Shown: positions 28,168 through 37,595, numbered from the stretch's first letter. The stretch is DNA of 64,000 nt from Sulfuritalea sp. (GCA_016716965.1 JADJUP010000030.1:124001-188000); one strand, 5' to 3'. Notes: a model not told the origin generated them from the letters alone. Translations and numbers: made by a program.

Positions 28168-29331
28168 ATGCGCCGCCTTTGGCTGATCTTTGCCCAGACC
28201 GTGACGATCTGCGTCGCGGTCCTGTTTGTCGTCAAGACGCTGAAACCCGAGTGGCTAGCGCAACTGCCCGATGGCAATGCGAGCCTGTCGGAAGTGGCCA
28301 CCGTACTGGAAGCTCCGCCCGGCGCGGAGGTGCATCGGCCCGGCTCGTACGCCGAAGCGGCAAAACGCGCGGTTCCCGCGGTTGTGCATATTTTCACCAG
28401 CCAGGAAGTGGCGGGAGCGCGCCACCCCTTCATCAACGACCCCATATTCCGGCATTTCTTCGGCGATCGCTTCGGCGAGCAGGCGCAGCGGCGTTCCGGT
28501 CTCGGCAGCGGCGTGGTGGTTTCTCCCGAGGGCTACATCCTGACCAACTTCCACGTCATCGATGGCGCCGACGAAATCGAAGTCGCCCACAACGACGGGC
28601 GCAAGTACAAGGCGCGGGTAGTGGGCTCCGACCCGGAATCCGATCTGGCGGTGCTGCGCATTCCGGCCGACCACAAGCTGCCGGTGATGGCCTTCGGCAG
28701 CAGCGACACCCTGCGCGTCGGCGACGTGGTGCTCGCCATCGGGAACCCGTTCGGCGTCGGGCAAACGGTTACCTCGGGCATCGTCTCGGCGCTGGGCCGC
28801 TCCCACCTTGGGATAAACACCTTCGAAAACTTCATCCAGACCGATGCGGCGATTAATCCGGGCAATTCCGGCGGAGCACTGGTGGATGCCAACGGCCACC
28901 TGGTCGGCATCAACACGGCCATCTATTCGCAAAGCGGCGGCTCGATGGGCATCGGTTTCGCGATTCCGGTGTCGCTGGCTAAAAGCGTCATGGAACAGAT
29001 CGTCAGGACTGGCGGCGTCACGCGCGGCTGGGTCGGCATCGAAGTGCAGGAGATCACGCCCGAACTGGCCGAATCCTTCAAGCTGTCGGGCACCGAGGGC
29101 GCCCTGATCGCCGGAGTCATGCGTGGCAGTCCGGCCGACAAGGCGGGTATCAAGCCCGGCGATGTCCTGGTTCAGGTCACCGGCAAACCCGTAAAGGACG
29201 CGCAGGCGATGCTGGAACTGATCGCCGCGCTGCAACCCGACAGTACGGCGCGCTTCGGCCTGAAGCGCGAAGGACGTGACGTCGCGGTCGACGTCACGAT
29301 CGGAAAGCGCCCGCGACCGCCGAAGGAATGA
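28168..29331 (+). CDS. DegS/AlgW-like periplasmic serine protease (HtrA family)
   Basis: 387 residues. An N-terminal signal anchor (LWLIFAQTVTICVAVLFVV) tethers a trypsin-like domain. The triad is His in LTNFHVIDGADEI, Asp in DPESDLAVLRI and Ser in NPGNSGGALVD. One PDZ domain follows (about 280-375, ALIAGVMRGSPADKAGIKPGDVLVQV). The single PDZ and membrane anchor fit DegS/AlgW, the site-1 protease of the sigmaE envelope stress response, rather than two-PDZ DegP. rseA/rpoE are not in the window. Confidence 0.92.
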   Translation: MRRLWLIFAQTVTICVAVLFVVKTLKPEWLAQLPDGNASLSEVATVLEAPPGAEVHRPGSYAEAAKRAVPAVVHIFTSQEVAGARHPFINDPIFRHFFGDRFGEQAQRRSGLGSGVVVSPEGYILTNFHVIDGADEIEVAHNDGRKYKARVVGSDPESDLAVLRIPADHKLPVMAFGSSDTLRVGDVVLAIGNPFGVGQTVTSGIVSALGRSHLGINTFENFIQTDAAINPGNSGGALVDANGHLVGINTAIYSQSGGSMGIGFAIPVSLAKSVMEQIVRTGGVTRGWVGIEVQEITPELAESFKLSGTEGALIAGVMRGSPADKAGIKPGDVLVQVTGKPVKDAQAMLELIAALQPDSTARFGLKREGRDVAVDVTIGKRPRPPKE

Positions 29332-29346
29332 CCTTCCGGCCAGGGC

Positions 29347-30402
29347 TTAGCGCAGGGATGCGTTGAGCGCGTCAAGAGCCTTGCTGCCAGGGCACAGGTA
29401 GGCATCACCGAGCTGGTTCAGCGGCTTCTCGACCGTATTCAGGTAGCGATGCAGGTCTTCGGCGCTGCTGTCGACATACAGCAGGCCGGTAACGATTTCG
29501 CCCAGCGCATGCCGCTCCTGCAGATAGTTCATCGCGCCGACGCGATCCGATGGATCGTAGTCCGTGTCCAGCTTTCGCAGGTGCAGGATCGAGCCGTCAT
29601 GCTGCACGATGCGGCGCAGGGTGCCCGGCGCGTAAGTCGTGTTTATCTGATCGCGCGGCAGGATCACGTCGAGGCGATTGACGGCATCGTTGTGCTCGCG
29701 CACGTAGTCATAGCTCTTGGTCGATCCGGGGTGGTTGTTGAACGTCACGCAGGGACTGACCACGTCGATGAATGCGGGTCCGCGATGACGCAATGCGCCT
29801 TTGATCAGGGGAATCAGCTGTTCCTTGTCGCCCGAAAAACTGCGGGCGACGTAACTCGCCCCCAGTTGCAGGGCTAGGGCCACCAGGTCGATCGGCGTAT
29901 CGTTATTGACGACGCCGCGCTTGCTCTTCGAGCCCTTGTCCGCGGTGGCCGAGAATTGCCCTTTGGTCAGGCCGTAAACCCCGTTGTTTTCGACGATGTA
30001 GGTCATGTTCACGCCGCGGCGCATGGCGTGCGCGAACTGGCCGATGCCGATCGAGGCCGAGTCGCCGTCGCCGGAGACGCCCAGATAGGTCAGGTCGCGG
30101 TTGGCCAGCGCGGCGCCGGTCAGCACCGAGGGCATGCGGCCGTGGGTGGTATTGAACCCGTGCGAGGCGCCGAGGAAATAATCGGGCGTCTTGGACGAGC
30201 AGCCGATGCCGGATAGCTTGGCCACCTTGTGCGGCTCGATGTCGAGGTCGAAGCAGGCCTGCACCACGGCTGCACTGATCGAATCGTGGCCGCAACCGGC
30301 ACATAGCGTCGATATGGCGCCCTCGTAGTCGCGCCGGGTGTAACCAAGCGTATTTCGCGGAGCATCGGCCCGCAACAGTTTGGGTTTGGCGAGATAGGTC
30401 AT
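29347..30402 (-). CDS. korB: 2-oxoacid:ferredoxin oxidoreductase, beta subunit
   Basis: 351 residues. Thiamine-diphosphate subunit: CAGCGHDS near the N-terminus and the TPP/Mg motif GDGDSASIGIGQFAHA with NNGVYGLTKGQ. Together with KorA it oxidatively decarboxylates a 2-oxoacid, most likely 2-oxoglutarate, to the acyl-CoA while reducing ferredoxin. Its start overlaps the korA stop as ATGA. In anaerobic aromatic degraders such as Thauera this enzyme type supplies reduced ferredoxin for ring reduction; whether that applies here cannot be seen. Confidence 0.9.
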   Translation of the reverse strand: MTYLAKPKLLRADAPRNTLGYTRRDYEGAISTLCAGCGHDSISAAVVQACFDLDIEPHKVAKLSGIGCSSKTPDYFLGASHGFNTTHGRMPSVLTGAALANRDLTYLGVSGDGDSASIGIGQFAHAMRRGVNMTYIVENNGVYGLTKGQFSATADKGSKSKRGVVNNDTPIDLVALALQLGASYVARSFSGDKEQLIPLIKGALRHRGPAFIDVVSPCVTFNNHPGSTKSYDYVREHNDAVNRLDVILPRDQINTTYAPGTLRRIVQHDGSILHLRKLDTDYDPSDRVGAMNYLQERHALGEIVTGLLYVDSSAEDLHRYLNTVEKPLNQLGDAYLCPGSKALDALNASLR

Positions 30403-32249
30403 GAGGCCACCTGTTTGCGGATCGGAGTCACCTTGTGCTGGGAAAGTGCATCGGCAATCCTGCCGGCGATGAAGCGCGCGGTGATCGGGGTGCCGTCGTA
30501 ATGAAGTACTCGTATCAGGCGTTTCGGATCGACTTCGCCCTCGTTGAGCAAAAGCATGCGCAACTGGCCGCTTTCATTCTGCTCGACCACGAAGACATGG
30601 TCATGGTCGTTGATGAAATCGATGATTTCGTCGGCGAAGGGAAATCCGCGCACGCGAAGCGTGTCCACATGGATTCCCTGAGCCTCCAGCAGCGTCGAGG
30701 CCTCGGCCATGGCCGGACTGGTGGATCCATAGTAAATGGCGCCGAAGCGCGTGGCCTGTGACGCCGGTTGCAGAATCGGCGCCGGCACCAGTTTCTTGGC
30801 CGTTTCCAGCTTGTGCCGCAGACGCTCCATGTTGTAGATGTAATCAGTCCCGGCCTCACTGTACTTGGCGTAGGCGTTACGGGTGGTTCCCCGGCTGAAG
30901 AAGGCACCCTTGGTCGGGTGCGTGCCCGGTATCGTGCGCCATGGAATCCCGTCGCCGTCGACGTCGAGGTAGCGGCCGAAGTTCTTGCCGGAATCGAGCA
31001 TCTCGGCGGTCATTATCTTGCCTCGGTCGTACCGACGGCTGTCGTCCCAATCGAAGGGCTGGCACAGGCGGTCATTCATGCCGATGTCTAGATCGAGCAG
31101 GACGAAAACCGGCGTCTGCAAGCGATCGGCAAGATCGAACGCCTGCGCACCTAGCGTGAAGCACTCGTAGGGGTCTTCCGGAAACAGCAATACATGCTTG
31201 GTGTCGCCATGCGAGGCGTAGGCGCAGGAAATCAGGTCCGACTGCTGCGTGCGGGTCGGCATTCCGGTCGAGGGGCCGCCGCGCTGCACGTCGAAGATCA
31301 CCGCGGGAACCTCGGCAAAGTAAGCCAGGCCGAAGAACTCCTGCATCAGCGAGATGCCCGGACCGGATGTGGCGGTAAATGCCCGCGAACCGTTCCAGGC
31401 GGCACCGATCACCATTCCGATCGAGGCCAGTTCGTCCTCGGCCTGGACAATCGCATAGCGCCCCATTCCATTGTCCGGATCGGTGCGGTATTTCCGGCAA
31501 TAGCTGCTGAAAGCCTCGATCACCGAGGTGGACGGCGTGATCGGATACCAGGCCGCCACCGTGGCGCCACCATACACGGCACCCAGTCCGCAGGCGTCAT
31601 TGCCGTTTATGAAAATCTTGTCGCCGACGCCGTCCGAGCGCTTGACGTGGAGTCCTATCGGGCACGGGAGGTTGGCGGTCGCGTGATCGAACCCCAGCTT
31701 GAGCGCATTGACGTTGGCGCCGATCAGTTTGTCCTTGCCGCGATACTGGTCCGCGATCAACTTCTCGACTACGCTGAAGTCGATGCCCAACAAGGCAGTC
31801 AGGGCGCCTACGTACATGATGTTCTTGAACAACTGGCGCTGGCGGGCATCCGTGTATTCCCGGTTGCACATCTCTGTCAGCGGAATTCCGAGCACGGTGA
31901 TGTCCTCGCGGAAACGCGAGCGCGGCTGGGACTTGGTCGAGTCATAGAACAGGTAACCACCGGGTTCGATCTCGGCGATGTCGCGATCCCAGGTTTGCGG
32001 GTTCATGGCCACCATCAGGTCGCACCCGCCCCGACGGCCAAGCCATCCCGCCTCGGATACACGCATCTCGTACCAGGTCGGCATGCCCTGGATGTTGGAC
32101 GGGAATATGTTGCGCGGCGCTACCGGCACCCCCATCCGCATGATGGCCCGCGCGAAAAGTTCATTGGCCGACGCCGACCCGGAACCGTTGACGTTGGCGA
32201 ACTTGATGACGAAATCGTTGCTGCTTTCGATCGGCTTCACTTGGCTCAT
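30399..32249 (-). CDS. korA: 2-oxoacid:ferredoxin oxidoreductase, fused gamma-alpha subunit
   Basis: 616 residues from ATG 32249. The N-terminal gamma domain (about 15-200: FANVNGSGSASANELFARAIM) is fused to the alpha/pyrimidine-binding domain (about 230-600: AWYPITPSTSVIEAF, ATSGPGISLMQE, RGGPSTGMPTRTQQSDL). Subunit fusion is typical of the bacterial two-subunit 2-oxoglutarate:ferredoxin oxidoreductases. It is flanked by ATGA overlaps with the GltD-like gene and korB, so three proteins are made together. Confidence 0.9.
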   Translation of the reverse strand: MSQVKPIESSNDFVIKFANVNGSGSASANELFARAIMRMGVPVAPRNIFPSNIQGMPTWYEMRVSEAGWLGRRGGCDLMVAMNPQTWDRDIAEIEPGGYLFYDSTKSQPRSRFREDITVLGIPLTEMCNREYTDARQRQLFKNIMYVGALTALLGIDFSVVEKLIADQYRGKDKLIGANVNALKLGFDHATANLPCPIGLHVKRSDGVGDKIFINGNDACGLGAVYGGATVAAWYPITPSTSVIEAFSSYCRKYRTDPDNGMGRYAIVQAEDELASIGMVIGAAWNGSRAFTATSGPGISLMQEFFGLAYFAEVPAVIFDVQRGGPSTGMPTRTQQSDLISCAYASHGDTKHVLLFPEDPYECFTLGAQAFDLADRLQTPVFVLLDLDIGMNDRLCQPFDWDDSRRYDRGKIMTAEMLDSGKNFGRYLDVDGDGIPWRTIPGTHPTKGAFFSRGTTRNAYAKYSEAGTDYIYNMERLRHKLETAKKLVPAPILQPASQATRFGAIYYGSTSPAMAEASTLLEAQGIHVDTLRVRGFPFADEIIDFINDHDHVFVVEQNESGQLRMLLLNEGEVDPKRLIRVLHYDGTPITARFIAGRIADALSQHKVTPIRKQVAS

Positions 32250-34030
32250 GTCCTCTTGGCCTCCGTTCCGGCTTCGGCGCATTGCATGAAGAATTTCTGC
32301 ATGTCCCAGGCGCCCGTCGGACAACGCTCGGCGCACATGCCGCAGTGCAGGCAGATGTTCTCGTCCTTGACCATGACGCGTCCGGTCTTCAGGTCCTCCG
32401 ACACGTAAAGCGCCTGGTCGTTATTCTTCGCCGGCGCCTTGAGGCGCCCGCGCAGATCATCCTCTTCGCCGTTGGCGGTAAAGGTGATGCATTCGGTCGG
32501 GCAGATGTCGACGCAGGCATCGCACTCGATGCAGGTCTTGCCGGTGAATACCGTTTCGACGTCGCAATTCAGGCAGCGCTCGGCCTCGGCACAGGCCATG
32601 AATGGATCGAAGCCCAATTCCAGTTCGAGTTTGATGTCCTTGAGGGTCTTTTCCAGCGCCTTGACCGGCACCTTCTTGCGCTCTTCCTCGGAAACCTGGT
32701 TGTCGTAGCTCCACTCGTGGATGCCCATCTTCTGGCTGACCAGGTTGAACTGCGGCGGCGGACGGTCATTCAGCTTCTTGCCGCGGCAGAACAGGTCGAT
32801 CGAAATCGCCGCCTCATGGCCTTGTGCTGCCGCCGTGATTATGTTCTTCGGCCCCAGCGCCGCATCACCGCCGAAAAAGACATTGGGCAACGTCGATTGC
32901 AGGGTTTTCTCGTTGAGGACAGGCATGTCCCACTTGTCGAATTCGAGTCCGATATCCTTCTCGATCCAGGGAAAGGCATTTTCCTGACCGATCGCCACCA
33001 GGACTTCGTCGCACTCGTGGAACTCGTCGGGCTCCCCGGTAGGAATAAGACTACGTCGGCCCTTGCCGTCGTACTCGGCGCGTACGATCTCGAACAGGAC
33101 ACCCGTAAGCCTGCCATTTTCGTGACGGAACTCCTTGGGCACACGCATGTTGATGATCGGAATGCCCTCGTGGATGGCCTCCTCCTTTTCCCAGGGTGAT
33201 GCCTTCATTTCCTCGAAGCCGCTGCGCACGATGACCTTTACGTCGTCACCACCAAGGCGGCGCGCGGACCGGCAGCAGTCCATGGCCGTATTGCCGCCGC
33301 CAAGGACTATCACGCGCTTCGATATCTTTGTCGTGTGGCCGAACGCCACGTTGGCAAGCCAGTCGATGCCGATATGGATGTGCTTGGCCGCCTCCTCGCG
33401 TCCCGGGATCGGCGCGTCGCGACCGCGCGGCGCTCCGGTGCCGACGAATACGGCATCCCATCCCTCGGCCATCAATTCGCGCAGGCTGCCGATCCACTGG
33501 TTGTACCGGGTCTCGACGCCGAGGCCGATGATGTATCCGCACTCCTCGTCGATCACGTCATCGGGCAGGCGGAACTTCGGAATCTGGCTGCGCATCATGC
33601 CGCCCGGACGGGCGCCGTTGTCGAACACCGTGATCTGATACCCCAGCACCGCCAGATCGCGCGCCACGGTCAGCGAGGCCGGACCAGCGCCGACGCAGGC
33701 GATCCGTTTGCCATTCGTCTTTGCCGGCCGCGGCAGGCGGCCGGTGATGTCATCCTTCAGATCCGCCGCAACTCGCTTCAAGCGACAGATCGCGACCGGC
33801 TCCTTATCGACGCGCCCGCGCCGGCATGCCGGCTCACAGGGACGGTCGCAGACACGACCCAGAATTCCCGGGAAAACATTCGAACGCCAATTGATCATGT
33901 AGGCATCCGAATAATGGCCTGCGGCTATCAGGCGGATGTACTCTGGAACGGGGGTGTGGGCCGGACAGGCCCACTGGCAATCCACGACCTTGTGAAAGTA
34001 GTCGTGGCCGCCGATGTTCGTCGGTTTCAC
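32246..34030 (-). CDS. GltD-like NAD(P)-flavin oxidoreductase with two 4Fe-4S clusters
   Basis: 594 residues, GTG start at 34030 with GGAG upstream. The N-terminal Cys-rich segment (CQWACPAHTPVPEYI, RVCDRPCEPACRRG) matches the glutamate-synthase small subunit/DPYD iron-sulfur domain. An FAD site (ACVGAGPASLTVARDLA) and an NAD(P) site (VIVLGGGNTAMDCCRSARRLG) follow. The C-terminus has two ferredoxin motifs, CIECDACVDICPTECI and CLHCGMCAERCPTGAW. It begins the korAB operon, so it probably shuttles electrons between ferredoxin and NAD(P)H (comparable to KorC of Thauera), rather than making glutamate. Confidence 0.87.
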   Translation of the reverse strand: MKPTNIGGHDYFHKVVDCQWACPAHTPVPEYIRLIAAGHYSDAYMINWRSNVFPGILGRVCDRPCEPACRRGRVDKEPVAICRLKRVAADLKDDITGRLPRPAKTNGKRIACVGAGPASLTVARDLAVLGYQITVFDNGARPGGMMRSQIPKFRLPDDVIDEECGYIIGLGVETRYNQWIGSLRELMAEGWDAVFVGTGAPRGRDAPIPGREEAAKHIHIGIDWLANVAFGHTTKISKRVIVLGGGNTAMDCCRSARRLGGDDVKVIVRSGFEEMKASPWEKEEAIHEGIPIINMRVPKEFRHENGRLTGVLFEIVRAEYDGKGRRSLIPTGEPDEFHECDEVLVAIGQENAFPWIEKDIGLEFDKWDMPVLNEKTLQSTLPNVFFGGDAALGPKNIITAAAQGHEAAISIDLFCRGKKLNDRPPPQFNLVSQKMGIHEWSYDNQVSEEERKKVPVKALEKTLKDIKLELELGFDPFMACAEAERCLNCDVETVFTGKTCIECDACVDICPTECITFTANGEEDDLRGRLKAPAKNNDQALYVSEDLKTGRVMVKDENICLHCGMCAERCPTGAWDMQKFFMQCAEAGTEAKRT

Positions 34031-34235
34031 GTGCGCGCGGTCTCCAGTAGCTGGGGCAGGACGATGATGGCGTCGGACGGTCGCCGACGGTACAACGGGT
34101 GCACTCTAGCACCCTCGGGGCTGAAGAGAAATCGCTGCGCCGCCGCATCCAAAAAAACACGTTAGAGCCCTACCCTCGCAAGCATAAAATCGTTTAGTCT
34201 TTACACCTCCTGAATTGTCTGGCGGCTTTTTCATC
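34031..34235. promoter_or_regulatory. Divergent promoter gap between kor operon and HAD phosphatase
   Basis: 205 bases without a supported gene. The right part (34185-34215) is AT-rich. No confident -35/-10 pair or operator is visible. Confidence 0.3.
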
Positions 34236-34955
34236 ATGGCACTGCGCGCACTTATTTTCGATGTCGACGGTACCCTGGCCAATACCGAACGTGACGGCCA
34301 TCGCCCGGCGTTCAATGCGGCTTTCGCGGAAGTCGGGCTCTCATGGCACTGGGATGAAGCCTTTTACGGCACGCTTCTGGACGTTGCCGGTGGCCTGGAA
34401 AGAATCCGTCACTTTGCCCGCCACAATGATCCCGCAACCTGCGCCCGACCGGACTTCGAAGAATTGCTGCAGCGCATCCACGACATCAAGACGCGAAACT
34501 ACCAGCGTTTGCTTGCGGCGGGAGCCATCCCGCTGCGCGCCGACATCGGGCAACTCATTTGCGATGCGCGGACCGAAGGCGTCCGCCTGGCGATTGCTTC
34601 CAGTTCGAAACTGGAGAACGTGGTTGGACTGCTTCGTGCCAACCTTGGGCCGAATGCCGACACGTGGTTCGATGCGATCGCCTCTGGCAGCGTGGCGGCG
34701 GCCAAAAAGCCGTCGCCGGATATCTATCTGTGGACTCTTAAGCAGCTCAACCTGCCGCCGCGCGACTGCCTTGCCGTCGAAGATTCGGCGCATGGACTGG
34801 CGGCGACGCTGGCGGCTGGAATACCGACAGTGATTACCGTGAGCGACTACACGATCAACGAAAATTTCGAAGGTGCGCGCATGGTGCTCCATGCAACCGA
34901 TCAAGTCACGCTGGACAAACTGAGGCTGTGGCATGCTACCGCCAGCACGTCCTGA
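34236..34955 (+). CDS. HAD-superfamily phosphatase, CbbY-like
   Basis: 239 residues from ATG 34236. HAD motif I is FDVDGTLANTERDGHRPAFN, with the two catalytic Asp. Motif II is IASSSKLENV, the Lys motif is VAAAKKPSPDIY and motif IV is CLAVEDSAHGLAATLAAG. The N-terminal features match CbbY, a xylulose-1,5-bisphosphate phosphatase accompanying RuBisCO, but no Calvin-cycle genes are nearby. A general sugar-phosphate phosphatase role is the safer call. Confidence 0.88.
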   Translation: MALRALIFDVDGTLANTERDGHRPAFNAAFAEVGLSWHWDEAFYGTLLDVAGGLERIRHFARHNDPATCARPDFEELLQRIHDIKTRNYQRLLAAGAIPLRADIGQLICDARTEGVRLAIASSSKLENVVGLLRANLGPNADTWFDAIASGSVAAAKKPSPDIYLWTLKQLNLPPRDCLAVEDSAHGLAATLAAGIPTVITVSDYTINENFEGARMVLHATDQVTLDKLRLWHATASTS

Positions 34956-35034
34956 CCTTCGACTGTTGCTTCGCTCTCCGTTCGGGCCGGTCGAAGCCAG
35001 AATCCAATCTTGTTCCTGACACAGAGTTAAACGC

Positions 35035-36231
35035 ATGGAGCTTCGCGAAATACCCGTCGACCAGTTAACCTTCGGAGTGTACGTCTCCAAGCTGGATCGG
35101 CCATGGACGGAGACACCGTTCGTTTTCCAGGGATTCGTCCTGAAAAGCGACAAGCAGCTCGACGTCCTCAAGAAGTACTGCAAGCATGTTTTCATCGATC
35201 CGGAAAAGGAAGAGCGGCAGGCTGTCGGCCGGGTAACCGCGGAGGATCTGGCCAAGGTTCGCGGCACGACGATCTACAAGGAGGTGGCCAGCGTCGAGGT
35301 GGAAATGCCCAAGGCGGAAAACGCCTTTGCCAAAACCACGGTCGTCGTTGCAGAACTTTCAAAAGCCGTCGAAATCGGCAGCTCGATCGATAGCGTACGT
35401 TCGCATGAAGCCGCCGCACAGATTACCGAGAGCGTGGTGCGCAACCCCGATGCGATGGCCCTGCTGATCAAGCTGCAGGAGAAGAGTGGCGAGACTCTGA
35501 GCCGCGCCGTCGGGATTTCGGTGATGATGACCATCTTCGGCCGTTTCCTCCAGTTGCCGCAAGACCGCATCCAGTTGCTGGGCATGCTCGGCTTGCTGCA
35601 GGATGTCGGCAAGTTGAAACTGCCGACCCAGCTCGCCACCAGCGGTCCGACCAACGACGCCGAGACCGCGCTCTATCGGACCCATATCAATCACTCGGTT
35701 CGCATCCTCAGCGATACCGCGGGATTGCCGCCGGAGCTTCCCGGCCTGGCCTCGCTGCACCATGAGCGTTTCGACGGTACCGGTTATCCACGAGGATTGC
35801 GCGGCGACGCGATCGCCTTGCCCGGCCTGATCGCCGGCATCGTCGACACCTTCGACACGCTGACGGCGCCCAAGCCGTTCGGCGAAAACATGTCGCCGGC
35901 AAACGCGCTCAGCCTCATCTACAAGGAGCGTGGCAAGCAGTTCCATCCGGCACTGGTCGAGCAGTTCATCCAGTGCATCGGCGTGTTCCCCGTCGGTAGC
36001 GTGGTCGAACTCAACAGCGGCGAAGTCGCGATCGTGGTGGCCCAGAACATGGTGCGTCGCATGCAGCCGCGCATCATGGTCGTCAAGGACGCCAAGGGCA
36101 ACCCGATGGTGCCTTACAAGATGCTGGATCTGATGAAGGAACCCAAGGCACGACCCGACGAACCGTACCGGATATTGCGCTCGCTCGAGTACAACTCGGT
36201 AAAGATCGATCCGCGAGAGCTGTTTCTGTGA
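35035..36231 (+). CDS. DUF3391/HD-GYP-type protein with degenerate metal site
   Basis: 398 residues. N-terminal DUF3391 (about 1-60, MELREIPVDQLTFGVYVSKL) precedes an HD-GYP-type domain (about 130-330). HD-GYP enzymes hydrolyse cyclic-di-GMP. Here the HD dyad is QD (LLQDVGKLKLP, residues 189-190) and the preceding helix His is Leu (SGETLSRAVG), so two metal ligands are missing. The GYP segment HHERFDGTGYPRGL is intact. It is likely a c-di-GMP-binding or scaffolding protein without normal hydrolysis (inference). The stop overlaps the next gene as GTGA. Confidence 0.9.
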   Translation: MELREIPVDQLTFGVYVSKLDRPWTETPFVFQGFVLKSDKQLDVLKKYCKHVFIDPEKEERQAVGRVTAEDLAKVRGTTIYKEVASVEVEMPKAENAFAKTTVVVAELSKAVEIGSSIDSVRSHEAAAQITESVVRNPDAMALLIKLQEKSGETLSRAVGISVMMTIFGRFLQLPQDRIQLLGMLGLLQDVGKLKLPTQLATSGPTNDAETALYRTHINHSVRILSDTAGLPPELPGLASLHHERFDGTGYPRGLRGDAIALPGLIAGIVDTFDTLTAPKPFGENMSPANALSLIYKERGKQFHPALVEQFIQCIGVFPVGSVVELNSGEVAIVVAQNMVRRMQPRIMVVKDAKGNPMVPYKMLDLMKEPKARPDEPYRILRSLEYNSVKIDPRELFL

Positions 36232-37541
36232 GTGGTGCCGACCCGGAAGGAGCGGCTGACGGGGCTTGTGAACCATTCGCGGCGGAGCCCGTCGCATTTC
36301 TCGAATCCCTGCGTGGCAAGATCGCGGCACGGCAGGGCGATTCCGGTAGCCTGGCCGTTCTGATTGTCGACTGCGGGCTCATCGCCCGGATCGATGCAGT
36401 TTGGGGCTATCACGTCGGCGATGCCGTACGCAGCCGCGTCAGTTCGTTGCTCTGCGCCGAAGTGCTTCGCTCGGGCGATTTCGTCGGATCGATGGGACGC
36501 GACGATTTTGCCTGTGTCCTTTCGACCGTGGATGACCCGGCGGTTGCCGTGCTGGCGGCGCGAAAGACCTTGCGCGTTCTGAATGCCCCGTTCTGGATCG
36601 GCGAGGAGGAAATCTTCGCCCGCCCAGCGATCGGCATCGCGATCTATCCGGATCACGGCGACCAGGCGGAGGTTCTGCTGCAGCGCGCCAAGAGTGCCTG
36701 TGCGCTGGCCAGAACCCTGCCCGGCCAGGTCGCGGACTACGCCGAAGACCGCAACAATTCGGCCGAGTCGGACCTGCTGCAAGAGAATCGCCTGCGCACG
36801 GCGGTATCGGAGAACGCGCTGGAACTGGTCTTTCAACCGCAGTACGACTTGCGCCTCGGACAAGTCATGGGTGCGGAAGCCTTTTTGCACTGGCATAGCC
36901 CGGCATCTGGCCTGATTCCTGCCGAACAGGCCTTCGCCGCCGCCGACTCGGCGGACATGGTCACCGATCTGGTCTCGTCCATCCTGAACCGCGCACTGCG
37001 CAACGTTTCCGAGTTTCGCTACAGCGCCGGACTCGACCTGCGCATCGGCGTCAGACTTCCGGCCAGCGTGCTGCGCCACTCCGAACTGCTGGACGTGGTG
37101 CAGCGTTCGCTCGGTACCTGGAGCCGTCGCCCAGGAACGCTGATCCTCGGCATCAGCGAAACCACCGTGCTGCATACGGACCCGGTCGCGCGGGAGACGC
37201 TGGGCCGCTTGCGCGAACTGGGGGTCAAGCTGTCGATCGACGACCACAAGATGACAATCGCATCGTTGTTCCAGCTCGCGGCGATGCCCTTCCAGGAAAT
37301 CAAGCTTGACGTTTCGGCAGTGGGCGACCTTGCAGTCACGCCGAAATCCGATCGCATCCTCCAGTCGATCATCGAACTCGCCCACCACCTTAGGCTGGCG
37401 GTGGTCGCCGTCGGCGTCACCGATGATGTGGCCGCGGCGCGCCTCAAGGAACTGCGCTGCGACTACATGCAGGCCGATTTCAAGGGTCCGGCGCTCGATC
37501 CGGTGCAGTTCGTCGAACGATTCGGCTTCACCGAAGGCTGA
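36228..37541 (+). CDS. Degenerate GGDEF-EAL protein
   Basis: 437 residues starting at GTG 36228. A GGDEF-like domain (about 25-170) has GRDDF (90-94) instead of GGDEF. The EAL-like domain (about 185-430) has AEAFLHW for EALLRW, IDDHKMTIASL where active enzymes have a DFG-containing loop, and VAVGVTDD for the EGVE segment. Both synthesis and hydrolysis of c-di-GMP are therefore unlikely. Residual nucleotide binding is possible. Translationally coupled to the degenerate HD-GYP gene, suggesting a receptor pair. Confidence 0.88.
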   Translation: MSGADPEGAADGACEPFAAEPVAFLESLRGKIAARQGDSGSLAVLIVDCGLIARIDAVWGYHVGDAVRSRVSSLLCAEVLRSGDFVGSMGRDDFACVLSTVDDPAVAVLAARKTLRVLNAPFWIGEEEIFARPAIGIAIYPDHGDQAEVLLQRAKSACALARTLPGQVADYAEDRNNSAESDLLQENRLRTAVSENALELVFQPQYDLRLGQVMGAEAFLHWHSPASGLIPAEQAFAAADSADMVTDLVSSILNRALRNVSEFRYSAGLDLRIGVRLPASVLRHSELLDVVQRSLGTWSRRPGTLILGISETTVLHTDPVARETLGRLRELGVKLSIDDHKMTIASLFQLAAMPFQEIKLDVSAVGDLAVTPKSDRILQSIIELAHHLRLAVVAVGVTDDVAAARLKELRCDYMQADFKGPALDPVQFVERFGFTEG

Positions 37542-37549
37542 CAGGTCGA

Positions 37550-37588
37550 GCGGGCGCCGATGGCGTCCGGCCCGCACCGATCGCTTTT
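37550..37588. terminator. Weak terminator-like hairpin between convergent genes
   Basis: CGGGCGCC-GAT-GGCGTCCG (37551-37569, one G-T pair), or alternatively GCGGGC with GCCCGC, is followed by TTTTT at 37584-37588. It lies between the convergent EAL and KAS III genes. The distance from stem to T-tract makes it uncertain. Confidence 0.3.
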
Positions 37589-37595
37589 TCCTGCG

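Noticed and set aside
33690..33705. Repeat-like CCAGCGCCGAC in the GltD-like gene.
   Set aside because: It encodes part of the conserved FAD motif VGAGPAS and the flanks do not match the consensus.
34236..34955. Naming the HAD phosphatase cbbY as part of a Calvin-cycle operon.
   Set aside because: No RuBisCO or other cbb genes lie in the window; the family match alone does not fix the substrate.
35035..36231. Calling the HD-GYP protein an active c-di-GMP phosphodiesterase.
   Set aside because: Two metal-binding His are replaced (Leu and Gln), so activity cannot be assumed.
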